From: Candidatus Heimdallarchaeota archaeon
GTDB taxonomy: Archaea > Asgardarchaeota > Heimdallarchaeia > JABLTI01
Reading direction: 5' to 3'
DNA: 45,490 nt
Assembly: GCA_019058275.1 (NCBI GenBank)
Contig: JAHLVW010000078.1
Location: 1 to 45,490 of the forward strand
Shown here piece by piece: positions 9,476 to 19,105 of the stretch. The notes beneath the pieces are model-generated. The model had not been told where the DNA came from, did no database searches, and worked only from the letters and a program-made list of their open reading frames with translations. A program made the translations under genes and the position numbers. Within the stretch, counting starts at the first letter, position 1, and every line of letters starts with the position of its first letter.

Positions 9476-11047
9476 TCACAGAAAAGTTGGTCCCGAGGGA
9501 ATTTCATCTATGTACTTTAAGACTTTTTCAGGCCAATTCTTAGGATCAGTTCCTTTTTGAGCAATGAAACCAGAAATGAATCGTTCAAAGCTTCCACCAC
9601 CACAACCAGACCATAGTTCTTTACCTGTTTGCGATTTGACAGTGAAACTCTTAGTGTATTTAGTTCCTAAAATAGATACGTTCTGTGTTTCCAACCAATA
9701 ACTTGTTTCTCGAGAACCTCGGTAGGGCATATAGATTTCCATATCTAAAGTGCCAATTTGATCAAAATTTTTTATCTCAATTTGCTGTGAATCTTCTTCT
9801 GTACTTCCTTCTTGTGCAGTCCACCAAGGAGTAACCCAAGCTTCACGATACTCTAAATCAAGAATATCGCCTATAATCTTGCGAAAACCTATCCTCAAGT
9901 CTTGTGCTACTTTCTTAATTTGATCAGGGAAACCTATGTAAAGAGTCTCAATTCTATGCAACTCATCTACTCTTTCAAAACCATGTGCTGCACCACTTTC
10001 ATACCTATAAGTTGGTCCAGACCAATCGTAAACGAAAATTGGGAAACTATCATCAGAGATAGTCTTACCTTGTATATAAGACCAGAATGGTGGGCATTGA
10101 GCAAAACTGAGTCCTCCTATTGGTGGGCGTAGTTTTTCCATTATTTTTTCAGGTTCAACATCAAGAGTTATCCTATAATAATCAGCAATATCCTCCCAAT
10201 AGGTTGGATCTGCAGTTTTTGGCGTACAAACAAAATATGGTTCAAATCCTCCTTGATAAATCCCTGAGAGATGACCACTCTTCTTCCAAACATCCCAAGG
10301 AACAACTTTAGGAAAGATCATATTTTTGAACCTTAAAGGCTTATACAAATTATCTTCGATTATTTTCTTTAAGGCTTCAGTAAAGGTAGTGATAGCTGGT
10401 CCCAAAATCCATTGATTTCGATAGTTTGTTCTTTGAATCCATCCTTCCTTAATCATTAAATCAGTTGGATTTTCCTTTGTAAAAGCTTTCTTCTGTACAC
10501 TACTCCAGATTACAAGATGGTGTTCATCTTTTCCTCTAATAACCTCTTCAACTATCTTATTTTTAACAAGCTTAACAATTCGATCAATAGCACCCTTCTC
10601 GATAAAATCTATGGGAATATCCTTTGCAAGAGTTACTTTTGCAATATTCTCATCAAACTTGATTGAAGAAACAAATGGTAATGTAAACTCTTTTTCAGGC
10701 TTTTTAGGAATATCAACATCAATTTTGTAAGATTTAATATCTACACTACTTATACCAACTCTAAATTCCTTGCCAAATTTACCACTGAAGAATTTCCTCA
10801 TTCGTAATAAAGCTTGATGGGGCGGTAAAGCTCTACCACTTGTTACATTTAAAACAAATTCATCTTCTTTCTTAGATACTGGAATGATCTTCCATTTCTT
10901 AACAACTGAAATTTCTTTAATGTCATTCTCTTGAATTCCCTTTTCTAACATCTGCTTAAGTTCAGCAAGCCATTCTTTAATCTTTTCAGGAGCATCAGCA
11001 GGTAATTTGCCTCGTAGTTTAAAACTAAATTTCAGATTATACTTCAT
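9476..11047 (-). CDS. serS: seryl-tRNA synthetase, methanogen-type (type 2)
   Basis: 523 residues. It charges tRNA-Ser but belongs to the rare zinc-dependent SerRS known from methanogens such as Methanosarcina barkeri, not to the common form with a coiled-coil arm. The N-terminal tRNA-binding domain (1-165) starts with a LRGKLPADAPEKIKEWL segment. The catalytic core includes MIFPKVVPWDVWKKSGH, DPTYWEDIADYY and PPIGGLSFAQCPPFW. The zinc ligands appear conserved as Cys318 (AQC), Glu367 (HRIE) and Cys482 (SGC); the Cys-Glu spacing of 49 equals that in my recollection of the M. barkeri enzyme. There is a small insertion near 415-430 (acidic, EEDSQQ). It is the first gene of a minus-strand group with HycI and Taw2. 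Confidence 0.95.
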   Translation of the reverse strand: MKYNLKFSFKLRGKLPADAPEKIKEWLAELKQMLEKGIQENDIKEISVVKKWKIIPVSKKEDEFVLNVTSGRALPPHQALLRMRKFFSGKFGKEFRVGISSVDIKSYKIDVDIPKKPEKEFTLPFVSSIKFDENIAKVTLAKDIPIDFIEKGAIDRIVKLVKNKIVEEVIRGKDEHHLVIWSSVQKKAFTKENPTDLMIKEGWIQRTNYRNQWILGPAITTFTEALKKIIEDNLYKPLRFKNMIFPKVVPWDVWKKSGHLSGIYQGGFEPYFVCTPKTADPTYWEDIADYYRITLDVEPEKIMEKLRPPIGGLSFAQCPPFWSYIQGKTISDDSFPIFVYDWSGPTYRYESGAAHGFERVDELHRIETLYIGFPDQIKKVAQDLRIGFRKIIGDILDLEYREAWVTPWWTAQEGSTEEDSQQIEIKNFDQIGTLDMEIYMPYRGSRETSYWLETQNVSILGTKYTKSFTVKSQTGKELWSGCGGGSFERFISGFIAQKGTDPKNWPEKVLKYIDEIPSGPTFL

Positions 11048-11113
11048 TCTTCTATCCTCAGCTTCCTAGAAAAAAATCACTAAAAATAAAGTTTTCTAGT
11101 ATTTCTAACCTAT

Positions 11114-12073
11114 TCAAGCAAATACTGTAATCAATGGATAAACGAAGTATAATACAGCCATGGTAAAGAGTATAATTCGATAATAAGCTCTTCTTCTTCG
11201 TTTAATATCAAAGTATAAAGCATTTTGACGCATTTCTGCTACCTTATCAAAGGAGAAGGAAACGAACTTATCATCAGAACTTTTTTCTGGAAAGAAAACA
11301 TTTGTAGATCGTTCTTCATTGATCTTTACATATTCAATTACTCCTTTTTCTCTTCTTTTTGGATCAAAGATTCCTTTTATTTTATCAGCAAAATCCTTGT
11401 AAATTGCCGGGAAGAAATAAACACTTCCAATTTTCAAACCTTCCCTAGCGATATTTAGTTTCTCGTATTTTTTTTCTCTAACAGCAAACTTGATTTTCTT
11501 TGAATTTAATGAAACCATCCAGATTTCAATGAATATATGCTCAGACTTTTTCTTGTCCTCAAAATGTTCAATAACCTCTGTATAAAACAAGCCATCCTCT
11601 TTAATTGGTACAAGCTCTTCATGGATGACCTCTTTATCCTTTCCATAAATCGTTAACTCGACTTCATTATCCATGCATTCTTCGATTACATAACCTGTAA
11701 CCATAACTCCTTTACCTATTACAGAAGAATCAGTAGGGCTAACCATCCTAATTGGAATATTTCTTTGCCCTCCCCAAACTCCAGTGATAGATGCTGCGAA
11801 AATAGCTCCACCACCGAGAACCATAAACATGAGAACTATCCATTCAGAGAAGTTTCGAAGCTCATCAGAAGAATTGGCATCAATGATTTTAGCAATACCA
11901 ATAGCCAAACTTGCTGATACAATAAGGACGCAAGCAAAGATCAAGATAAGTCTGCTCATTGTCATAGGTGCTTTAGTTTTCTTTTCCTCTTTGTGAAGCT
12001 CAAGTTGGAGTACATCTACTTTGCCTTCTTCTGCATCAGCGAAAACATCATCCTCTTCTAGGTTAGACATCAT
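11114..12073 (-). CDS. membrane protein of unknown function
   Basis: 319 residues, not recognised. An acidic N-terminus is followed by two membrane helices (about 41-66 and 76-98), a beta-rich domain of about 130 residues on one side of the membrane (IPIRMVSPTDSSVIGKGVMV opens it and looks Ig-like), then a basic stretch and a C-terminal helix (about 298-317). The beta domain probably faces outside the cell. It ends about 65 bases upstream of the SerRS start on the same strand, so co-transcription is possible. Confidence 0.75.
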   Translation of the reverse strand: MMSNLEEDDVFADAEEGKVDVLQLELHKEEKKTKAPMTMSRLILIFACVLIVSASLAIGIAKIIDANSSDELRNFSEWIVLMFMVLGGGAIFAASITGVWGGQRNIPIRMVSPTDSSVIGKGVMVTGYVIEECMDNEVELTIYGKDKEVIHEELVPIKEDGLFYTEVIEHFEDKKKSEHIFIEIWMVSLNSKKIKFAVREKKYEKLNIAREGLKIGSVYFFPAIYKDFADKIKGIFDPKRREKGVIEYVKINEERSTNVFFPEKSSDDKFVSFSFDKVAEMRQNALYFDIKRRRRAYYRIILFTMAVLYFVYPLITVFA

Positions 12074-12209
12074 TATTCACCGTAACTAAATGGGGTTTTT
12101 CCTTGTTTTAACCCTTTTTTAATTTTGGAAAAACACATGTAAAATATTAAACTCACATTATATTAACTATTAGAAATATTCGAATAAATAAAAAACTGAT
12201 GAAAAGAAA

Positions 12210-12527
12210 CTATTTTCCCATTTCCTTGTTAATTAACCTGTGAGCAATACGTGATAGCTCCATTGCCGTTTTGTAATCTTCAAGTCTAAGAAAAACAACT
12301 GCCAACTTGTTCCACACTCTCGCATTCTGGGGTTCGAATGATAGCAATTTAAGATAACAGCTTAATGCACGATGATAATTCCCTTCCTTATAATGATTGT
12401 CTGCTAATTCTTTGATTAGTGATTTACAGTTGCTTTTAGATTGGATTTTTGTTTCGAGTTCAACAATCTGGGAATTATAGCTATATTCCCGATAGATTTC
12501 TTCATTTTCATTCTTTATATTAAGCAT
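12210..12527 (-). CDS. small TPR-repeat protein
   Basis: 105 residues. The middle and end form two or three tetratricopeptide repeats: DNHYKEGNYHRALSCYLKLL with FEPQNARVWNKLAVVFLRL and EDYKTAMELSRIAHRL. TPRs mediate protein-protein contacts; the partner is not evident. It is closely preceded on the same strand by a methyltransferase gene. Confidence 0.75.
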   Translation of the reverse strand: MLNIKNENEEIYREYSYNSQIVELETKIQSKSNCKSLIKELADNHYKEGNYHRALSCYLKLLSFEPQNARVWNKLAVVFLRLEDYKTAMELSRIAHRLINKEMGK

Positions 12528-12552
12528 TAATATTTACACCTCATATTAACAT

Positions 12553-13266
12553 TCAAACTTTAATTTCACAGTGTATGTGCGATAAGACCTTCTGGAAATT
12601 CGATGCACCATTGCTTCTTAGAAATGAAATTAATTCAGCCAATCTTAACCAACCTGCACCTTCTCTTTGTTCATTCAGACCATCGTTATCTATTATTCTT
12701 CTACCAATAAATTCAGATAATTGTTTAAAAGGACCCTCCTCCTTTTCATAGCAGGCAGAAATGACTACTTTCTTATTAGCCCATGCAATAGCATTATCCA
12801 AAAGCTTCTGATGGTTTGGAGTTACATGATGTAGAACATCGGATAGAATTACTGTATCAGCTTTAAATTCAGACAAATCGTTTAGTATATCTCTTTTGTA
12901 AAAAGCTCCTTTACCTTTCTTCTCTGCATAGACTAAAAAGTCTTCATTCAAATCAATGCCAATATAATTTATATTATTAGGAAGAAATTTCTGAAAAGTT
13001 CCTGTACCACAACCAAGATCTAAGACAGAATTGCCTTCAACACTCTTAGCCAATGTTTTAGGAATTAGCTGGTTTGGATCATTCATCCAAATAGCAAAGA
13101 TGTATAGTTTTGGATGTTGATACATAATGCCAAAATTTAACCTTTCTTTGATTGTTTTTCTTTTACGATTCTTGTATGATCTTGCACAGATTTTTCCACC
13201 AATATCTAGCTTTACACTTCTCATTTCTGAAAGGTTAACATTAATTTCCTTCATTTTAAATATCAT
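12553..13266 (-). CDS. class I SAM-dependent methyltransferase
   Basis: 237 residues with SAM motif I as SVLDLGCGTGTFQKFL (residues about 79-94), an acidic IGIDLNEDFL strand, and post-motif TVILSDVLHHVTP. The N-terminal 60 residues are basic and family-specific. The substrate is unknown. It reads divergently from the UDP-sugar dehydrogenase gene and about 25 bases upstream of the TPR gene, which may share its transcript. A second possible start lies four codons further in. Confidence 0.82.
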   Translation of the reverse strand: MIFKMKEINVNLSEMRSVKLDIGGKICARSYKNRKRKTIKERLNFGIMYQHPKLYIFAIWMNDPNQLIPKTLAKSVEGNSVLDLGCGTGTFQKFLPNNINYIGIDLNEDFLVYAEKKGKGAFYKRDILNDLSEFKADTVILSDVLHHVTPNHQKLLDNAIAWANKKVVISACYEKEEGPFKQLSEFIGRRIIDNDGLNEQREGAGWLRLAELISFLRSNGASNFQKVLSHIHCEIKV

Positions 13267-13430
13267 ACCAATCTAAAGCATAATTCTCATTAGGATAGAC
13301 CTTAAATAGTTTCTAATTTCAAACTCATAGCTTTTCTTTAAATAGCTACAAATTATAGAAAACAAAAGAAATATCAAATACCAGTTGGTTTTGTATATTT
13401 AAAAGATAAATAATCAGAGTGTAGATTGCC

Positions 13431-14831
13431 ATGAACTCAGAAATTAGAATAACGGTTTCAGGAACAGGTTATGTGGGACTTATTACAGCTGGTATTTTTG
13501 CAGATAGAAGCTTCAAAGTAACAGCGTTAGATGTAGATCAACAGAAAGTTGATGCTGTTAATAAAGGGGAAACATTCTTTTTTGAACCAAATTTAGCTCC
13601 ACTAATTGATCGAGTTGTTTTAAAGAAAAAAAATCTCATAGCAAGTTTGAATATTGTTGAGTCGATTAAAGACAGTGATGTTACCTTCATTTGTGTAGGC
13701 ACTCCATCAAGAGAAGATGGAAGTTGTGATCTGAAATACATTGAACAAAGTGCAAGAGACATAGGTAAAGCAATCAGTCAAAAGGACAAGTATCACTTGG
13801 TTGTTGCTAAATCAACAATAGTTCCGGGAACAACAAGAGATCTAATTAAAGAAACAATAGAGAAAGAATCAGGTAAAAAAGTAGGAGAAGATTTTGGTTT
13901 ATGCATGAGTCCTGAATTCCTAAGAGAAGGACAAAGTGTTCATGACACAATATTCCCTGATAGAATTATTATTGGTCAATTTGATGAAAAATCTGGTGAA
14001 AAACTTGAATCTCTCTTTAGAAACTTATACTCAGATAAAGACGATGACTTCAGTAAAAATTGGGAAAAAATTTATGGCAAAAAAGTTTCATGTCCCGAAG
14101 TCTTAAGGGTTTCAATTGAAACTGCTGAATGTACAAAGTATGCAAATAACTCTTTTCTAGCAACAAAAATATCTTTCATAAATGAAATTGCCAATATTTG
14201 TGAGCGTGTAAAGGGCATTGATGTCAGTGATGTTGCAAAAGGCATAGGTCTCGATTTCAGAATAAATCCTAAATTTCTCAGAGCAGGAGCAGGTTTTGGT
14301 GGATCTTGTTTTCCAAAAGATGTTAAAGCTATTTCACATTTTGCCAGTTCTAAAGGTTACACTCTAAAAATACTAGCAAGTGTAATGGAAGTTAATACTC
14401 ATCAAGCAAAAAGAATGGTTGAACTCGCAGAAGAAAAACTAGGTGATTTGGATAGAAAGCGAATTAGCATTTTAGGCTTATCATTTAAACCAGAAACAGA
14501 TGATATGCGATATGCCCCGTCAATTAGGATAATTGACTTTTTGCTCTCAAAAGGAGCTTCTGTCATTGGTTGGGATCCACAAGCAATTAATGAAGCTAAG
14601 AAAGAACAATGGATAGGCGATAAAATTACCTATGCAGAAAGATTAGAAGATGCAATAAAAGATGCTGATGCTTGCATGATAGTAACTGAATGGGATGCAA
14701 TAAAAGCCCTCAAACCTGAAGATTTCAAATCAATGAAGAAACAAATACTTATTGATGGCCGAAGAATTTACAAACCAAAAGAATTCTTGAACGAAGGGAT
14801 AGATTATTCTGGAATTGGCCTTGGCTTATAA
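13431..14831 (+). CDS. UDP-glucose/GDP-mannose 6-dehydrogenase family
   Basis: 466 residues. It oxidises a nucleotide sugar to its uronic acid using two NAD+. The Rossmann motif GTGYVGLITAGIFA is at 10-23, the central dimer helix contains ETAECTKYANNSFLATKISF, and the catalytic cysteine is Cys293 in GAGFGGSCFPKD. The C-terminal UDP-binding domain starts near SILGLSFKPETDDMRYAPS. The product would feed surface polysaccharide or glycan synthesis. Substrate (UDP-glucose, UDP-GlcNAc or GDP-mannose type) cannot be fixed from sequence alone. The next gene, mch, follows after 34 bases. Confidence 0.93.
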   Translation: MNSEIRITVSGTGYVGLITAGIFADRSFKVTALDVDQQKVDAVNKGETFFFEPNLAPLIDRVVLKKKNLIASLNIVESIKDSDVTFICVGTPSREDGSCDLKYIEQSARDIGKAISQKDKYHLVVAKSTIVPGTTRDLIKETIEKESGKKVGEDFGLCMSPEFLREGQSVHDTIFPDRIIIGQFDEKSGEKLESLFRNLYSDKDDDFSKNWEKIYGKKVSCPEVLRVSIETAECTKYANNSFLATKISFINEIANICERVKGIDVSDVAKGIGLDFRINPKFLRAGAGFGGSCFPKDVKAISHFASSKGYTLKILASVMEVNTHQAKRMVELAEEKLGDLDRKRISILGLSFKPETDDMRYAPSIRIIDFLLSKGASVIGWDPQAINEAKKEQWIGDKITYAERLEDAIKDADACMIVTEWDAIKALKPEDFKSMKKQILIDGRRIYKPKEFLNEGIDYSGIGLGL

Positions 14832-14865
14832 ATTGACTAAAATTAACTAGTAGGATGGATTTGAT

Positions 14866-15807
14866 ATGAATATTTCTTTGACAAAAGAAGCATTACCTAT
14901 TGTAAATGAATTGATAGAAAATGCTGAAAAATTAAAAGTAAAAGTTGCTAAGGTTAATGAAGCAACTATAATAGATTGTGGAATAAAGACAGAAGGGAGT
15001 CTTGAAGCTGGTTTATTATTCACAAGAATAAGTTTAGGTGGTCTAGCAGATGTTCAGCTAAATTTTCCTGTAGCTGGGTCTTCATTTCCAGCAGTTCAAG
15101 TAGCTACCTCATTCCCAGTTTTAGCAACTTTGGGATGTCAAGCAGCCAGCTGGAATATAAATAAGGGTGACTTCTTTGGCATGACTTGTGGACCTGGAAG
15201 AGCATTAGCTCAAAAACCTTCCAAAATTTACAAACTAATAGAATACAAAGATGAAAGTGACACTGCGATTTTGTGCATTGAATCAGACAAACTTCCAACA
15301 GATGAGATTGTTGAGTATATTGCTAAAAAATGTCAAGTCGAAAAGAAGTATCTAATAATTCTTATGATTCAAACTGCTTGCTTAGTAGAATATGTTCAGA
15401 TGGCTGGAAGAGCAATCGAGTTAGGTATCTTTAAACTAGTAGAACAGATGGGTTATTCCAAAGAGCGAATCTTACATGCAATTGGTACAGGTTTTGTTCC
15501 ACCAATTTCTGCTGATACAGATGTTTCTAATGATCGTGTAAATAATGCTCTTATTTATGGTACAAAACTTTTCTTGATAGTTAAATCTGAACCTGCTGAT
15601 AATTTACAAAAGTTAATTACTAAACTACCTTCAAAATCATCTCCGAATTATGGTAAAAAGTTCTTGGTAATGTTTAATGAAGCAGGAAAGGATTTTGCTA
15701 ATTTTGATTTAACTATTTTAGCTCCATCTGAAGTTATCATTAATGATATTAGAACCGGTAAAGTTTACCATGAAGGAGAGCTAAATCTGAAATTATTGAA
15801 CGATTAG
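14866..15807 (+). CDS. mch: methenyltetrahydromethanopterin cyclohydrolase
   Basis: 313 residues. Mch interconverts methenyl- and formyl-tetrahydromethanopterin in the archaeal C1 pathway. Typical stretches are GLLFTRISLGGLADVQL, TSFPVLATLGCQAASWNI, the glycine-rich FFGMTCGPGRALAQKP, and GTGFVPPISADTD near the C-terminus. Full family length. It implies that the organism uses a methanopterin-type C1 carrier. No other C1 genes are in the window. The spacing of 34 bases from the dehydrogenase suggests a shared transcript, though the functions are unrelated. Confidence 0.95.
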   Translation: MNISLTKEALPIVNELIENAEKLKVKVAKVNEATIIDCGIKTEGSLEAGLLFTRISLGGLADVQLNFPVAGSSFPAVQVATSFPVLATLGCQAASWNINKGDFFGMTCGPGRALAQKPSKIYKLIEYKDESDTAILCIESDKLPTDEIVEYIAKKCQVEKKYLIILMIQTACLVEYVQMAGRAIELGIFKLVEQMGYSKERILHAIGTGFVPPISADTDVSNDRVNNALIYGTKLFLIVKSEPADNLQKLITKLPSKSSPNYGKKFLVMFNEAGKDFANFDLTILAPSEVIINDIRTGKVYHEGELNLKLLND

Positions 15808-15894
15808 GTTCCACTATAAACTCAGTGGAAGTTTTCTTATTTTTATATCTAGAAATGAAAAAGGAAAGTAATTGATACTATTTTGTTAAACAAT

Positions 15895-16416
15895 TTATGT
15901 TTCTTCATCTATCTCTTCTTCAACTACTTCATCACTAACAATATGCTTAGGATGAGTTTCTGTAACTTTGTCAACGGTTTCTATACCATGTGCTAAAGAG
16001 TAAGATGACATATCGAATTGTTTCAATCCTTCGTTTGTAAGAATTAGCAATGACTTGATTCTCTTTAGTGCTCCTCGATCGTTTCTTGCTTCAATCTCAT
16101 TTTCTCTGCCAATAGATATGACTTCTGACCAACTAATTCTTTTCCAAATGAAACGGTCTCTATAACAAATTTCCTCAGAGTTCACATAGAGTTTTACTGT
16201 AGCAATAACAAGAATTCTCCATAGTGAAAAGAAGATAAAAAGAGCTCCAATAAAGAGAGTTACAAATTTAACAATATCACTTAGAAATTCTACAACAAGT
16301 GCACCCACGACTGCTATAACTCCGAGAGTAAAGCCAATTAATGCTAATATTGATTTAAGAATTCGTTCTTTGAGATGTGGTGAGAGTTCTAAAATCCTGG
16401 GTTTATTATTTGCCAT
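15895..16416 (-). CDS. membrane protein with bacterial PH-like domain
   Basis: 173 residues. Two closely spaced membrane helices (about 22-45 and 48-72) are followed by a soluble domain with the pattern of bacterial PH domains (VKLYVNSEEICYRDRFIWKR, then ISWSEVISIGRE). The C-terminus is highly acidic. Proteins of this layout are widespread in archaea and bacteria and have no settled function. Confidence 0.7.
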   Translation of the reverse strand: MANNKPRILELSPHLKERILKSILALIGFTLGVIAVVGALVVEFLSDIVKFVTLFIGALFIFFSLWRILVIATVKLYVNSEEICYRDRFIWKRISWSEVISIGRENEIEARNDRGALKRIKSLLILTNEGLKQFDMSSYSLAHGIETVDKVTETHPKHIVSDEVVEEEIDEET

Positions 16417-16608
16417 TCTATTTTCTCCTGTTAAGGTCTGAATCCTATCTTTAGTAAATAAATTTTAGCTTCCACTGGTAAAAATCTTTCGGAAACAATC
16501 GTAAATGTAGAGAAAATTTATTTCGATGTAATCATCACTTAACTAGTATTAATAAAATAACAGCTTTCATAATGCTGTTCATAAAATCATTCCGAGTTGA
16601 AAAACATC

Positions 16609-17841
16609 ATGCCATCTGTTGTCTTTTACTTTCAAGTACATCAACCATATCGTTTAAATGAGAATTTTCGAAGAGATCGGTTCTTCCAAGATTCATCAAT
16701 AGAAAATCTCGAGAATCTGTATTTTACTGAGGAATTGAATCGAGATGTTTTACAAAGGGTGGCAAAAAAATGTTATTTGCCTGCGAATAAAAGATGGTTA
16801 GATACAATTGATAAATATAAAAAAGAAAAAAGAAAAGTGAAAATTGCTTTTAGTGTAACTGGAACTGTTTTAGAACAAGCTGAAAGATACCAACCAGATG
16901 TTGTTGATAGCTTTAAACAACTAGCTGAAACAAACTGTGTAGAATTTATTGCTGAAACATACTACCACTCATTGTCTTCCATTTATAGCGTTGATCGTTC
17001 AGAATTTAAAGAACAAGTAAAGATGCATACGCAACTGATGAAAGACCTTCTAGGAATGAAACCCGTTACTTTCAGGAATACTGAATTAATTCTGAATGAT
17101 TCAATAATGAAAACAGTAGCAAATATGGGTTTTAAAACAATAATGGGTGAAGGCATTGAAAAGGTATTGCCAAAGAAGAAAACTTCAAACTATGTTTTCA
17201 AGAGTAAAGCAGTCCCAGAACTAAAAATTCTCTTAAGAAATTACAAATTGAGTGATGATATTGCTTTTAGGTTTGGTTCTGGCAGATGGGAGGAGTATCC
17301 GTTATATGCTGATAAATACGCTTCTTGGATTGCTGCAACTCCAGGCGATTGCATTAACATTTTTATGGACTATGAGTCCCTTGGTGAGCATTTGTGGGCA
17401 GAAAGTGGTATATTCAAATTTTTAGAACATTTACCTGCTGAGTTGTTCAAATATAAAAATGTAGATTTCAAAACACCCTCTGAAGCTACAAAAGCGTTTA
17501 CAGCTGATGATTCCATAAGCATAGATGATTTTTCAACTATTAGCTGGGCTGATGATCGTGATGTCGGAGCTTGGTTAAGAAATCCACTTCAAAGCATTTC
17601 TTTTGATGATCAGAAATTTCTAGAAAAACCAATTAAGGATCTAAAAAATCCAACTCTACTGAAAATATGGAGAATGTTAACTACTTCAGATCATCTCTAC
17701 TATATTTCACAAGCAGATGCAGGTCCAGGAGAAGTGCATTCATACTTTTCACATTATGATACTCCCATTGAAGCATTTGCCAATTATAATGAAATAATTA
17801 GCGACTTGACAGCTCGAACACTTATGCTTCTTAATAAATAA
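16609..17841 (+). CDS. glycoside hydrolase family 57 (alpha-amylase-like)
   Basis: 410 residues. GH57 enzymes cleave or transfer alpha-glucans. The first conserved region is FYFQVHQPYRL, which directly follows the ATG at 16609, so that start is preferred over the TTG four codons upstream. Other landmarks: EFIAETYYHSLSS, FRNTELILNDSI (probable nucleophile glutamate in RNTEL), and IFMDYESLGEH (probable acid/base aspartate). There is no signal peptide, so it should act inside the cell, for example on stored glycogen. It is monocistronic in appearance. Confidence 0.92.
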   Translation: MPSVVFYFQVHQPYRLNENFRRDRFFQDSSIENLENLYFTEELNRDVLQRVAKKCYLPANKRWLDTIDKYKKEKRKVKIAFSVTGTVLEQAERYQPDVVDSFKQLAETNCVEFIAETYYHSLSSIYSVDRSEFKEQVKMHTQLMKDLLGMKPVTFRNTELILNDSIMKTVANMGFKTIMGEGIEKVLPKKKTSNYVFKSKAVPELKILLRNYKLSDDIAFRFGSGRWEEYPLYADKYASWIAATPGDCINIFMDYESLGEHLWAESGIFKFLEHLPAELFKYKNVDFKTPSEATKAFTADDSISIDDFSTISWADDRDVGAWLRNPLQSISFDDQKFLEKPIKDLKNPTLLKIWRMLTTSDHLYYISQADAGPGEVHSYFSHYDTPIEAFANYNEIISDLTARTLMLLNK

Positions 17842-17953
17842 TGATTCGGAAGCTTTTCTTCCTATATTTATTACATAATAAGATTTATTAAGTTCGGCAT
17901 TCCTAACTTCTACAAACACTTTTCAAAAAAATAAAGTATTTGAGGTAAAGAAA

Positions 17954-18241
17954 ATGGTCGAAACAGAAATTGATGATGCTATTCGCGTTCTCGATAGCGA
18001 AATAGCAAACAGGCCATCTAAACCATTACTAACGCTTCAAATAGGTAGAAAAGGAATTGTTGGGAAGATAGTAGGTGGACGTACAGCCTGTAAACGATTG
18101 AATGAACTTGGACTTATACCTGGTGTAGAAGTTGAAATGATAAATAAGATAGTTAGTGGACCTGTTATGATTAAAGTTAAAGGGTCAAAATTAGCTTTAG
18201 GAAGAGGTTTAGCAAGCAAAGTTTATATCATAATTAAATAG
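17954..18241 (+). CDS. feoA: FeoA-domain protein
   Basis: 95 residues. After a 27-residue N-terminal extension comes a complete FeoA SH3-like domain (GRKGIVGKIVGGRTACKRL, NELGLIPGVEVEMINK, GPVMIKVKGSKLALGRGLA). FeoA domains assist the ferrous iron permease FeoB or form the C-terminus of DtxR-type regulators. No feoB is adjacent, so this is a stand-alone copy, and its partner cannot be identified here. Confidence 0.9.
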   Translation: MVETEIDDAIRVLDSEIANRPSKPLLTLQIGRKGIVGKIVGGRTACKRLNELGLIPGVEVEMINKIVSGPVMIKVKGSKLALGRGLASKVYIIIK

Positions 18242-18269
18242 GATAATAGATTTTAGTTTGTTTTATATG

Positions 18270-18956
18270 TTAGACATATTTGAATGTACCAGGTATTGGT
18301 TCGAAAATATCACCATCATTTTGTAAAGCTCTTAATTCAGGCTCAAGCTCTTTTGTAGTTAAACCTAAAGCACGCTTAATATCATCAAAAGAACATCCCT
18401 CTTCAAGGTTTTCAGGTTTTCTTAATAGATCAAGAATCTGATCTTTTATTTCATCACTTTCCACAAGTTTTACTTGATCCTTTATTGCGCTTTCGATACC
18501 AGCTGTCGCTTCTGAACCTAATCCTTTACGATTATAGTATTTAGATATTTCAAGTTCTCTTAGTACCTTTACTGCTTGATCAGTCACTGGAATACATAAT
18601 TCACAATCAAGGTACACTTCACTATCTGCAGACTCTCGGATCAATCCAACAATATCTACAAGCATACCTTCCTTAAGATCTTTCATATCTAAGAAGACTT
18701 GCCCTGACCACTGAGAACCTCCACCTTTGACTTTGATAGTTCCAGTTGTATCTCCAACATCGAATATTACAATTTCATCACTATCAATGACCTTTTTGCT
18801 AGTAATTTCTCCTAGAATTCTTGCTCTTCGTAGATGGTCATCTGTTTTTACATGAAGAGTTTTTGAACCATCTTGATTAGTGACAAATTCACCTGCTAAT
18901 AAATCACCAATTTTAATTTTAATTGCTGCTGCTCGACGCCTGCTAGTATATGACAT
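18270..18956 (-). CDS. RPA32-like single-stranded DNA-binding protein (OB fold plus winged helix)
   Basis: About 228 residues. The first 125 form an OB fold of the RPA2/RPA32 type (KVIDSDEIVIFDVGDTTGTI and GSQWSGQVFLDMKDLKEGM). The C-terminal 60 residues form a winged helix (IKDQILDLLRKPENLEEGCS, then a two-helix recognition unit) like RPA_C. It probably binds single-stranded DNA in replication or repair, as a subunit beside a larger RPA encoded elsewhere. A TTG would give six more residues, but GAGGA is spaced correctly for the ATG at 18956. The OB-plus-winged-helix order matches eukaryotic RPA32. Confidence 0.82.
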   Translation of the reverse strand: MSYTSRRRAAAIKIKIGDLLAGEFVTNQDGSKTLHVKTDDHLRRARILGEITSKKVIDSDEIVIFDVGDTTGTIKVKGGGSQWSGQVFLDMKDLKEGMLVDIVGLIRESADSEVYLDCELCIPVTDQAVKVLRELEISKYYNRKGLGSEATAGIESAIKDQVKLVESDEIKDQILDLLRKPENLEEGCSFDDIKRALGLTTKELEPELRALQNDGDIFEPIPGTFKYV

Positions 18957-19105
18957 TCGTAAATCCTCACACAAATATTTAGAATATTTTTAATACAAAT
19001 TAACTCCTAATTAGTTCTTACCAATATGAAATTCTTACTTCATCTCTTAAGGTTACCTCTAAAAATTTAAACTGAGGAAAAAAATTCCTCAATTAAATTT
19101 AATTA

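Noticed and set aside
10200..10260. GGTTCAAATCC as a T-arm inside the SerRS gene
   Set aside because: It lies within well-conserved coding sequence (GGFEPYF region) and has no flanking stems.
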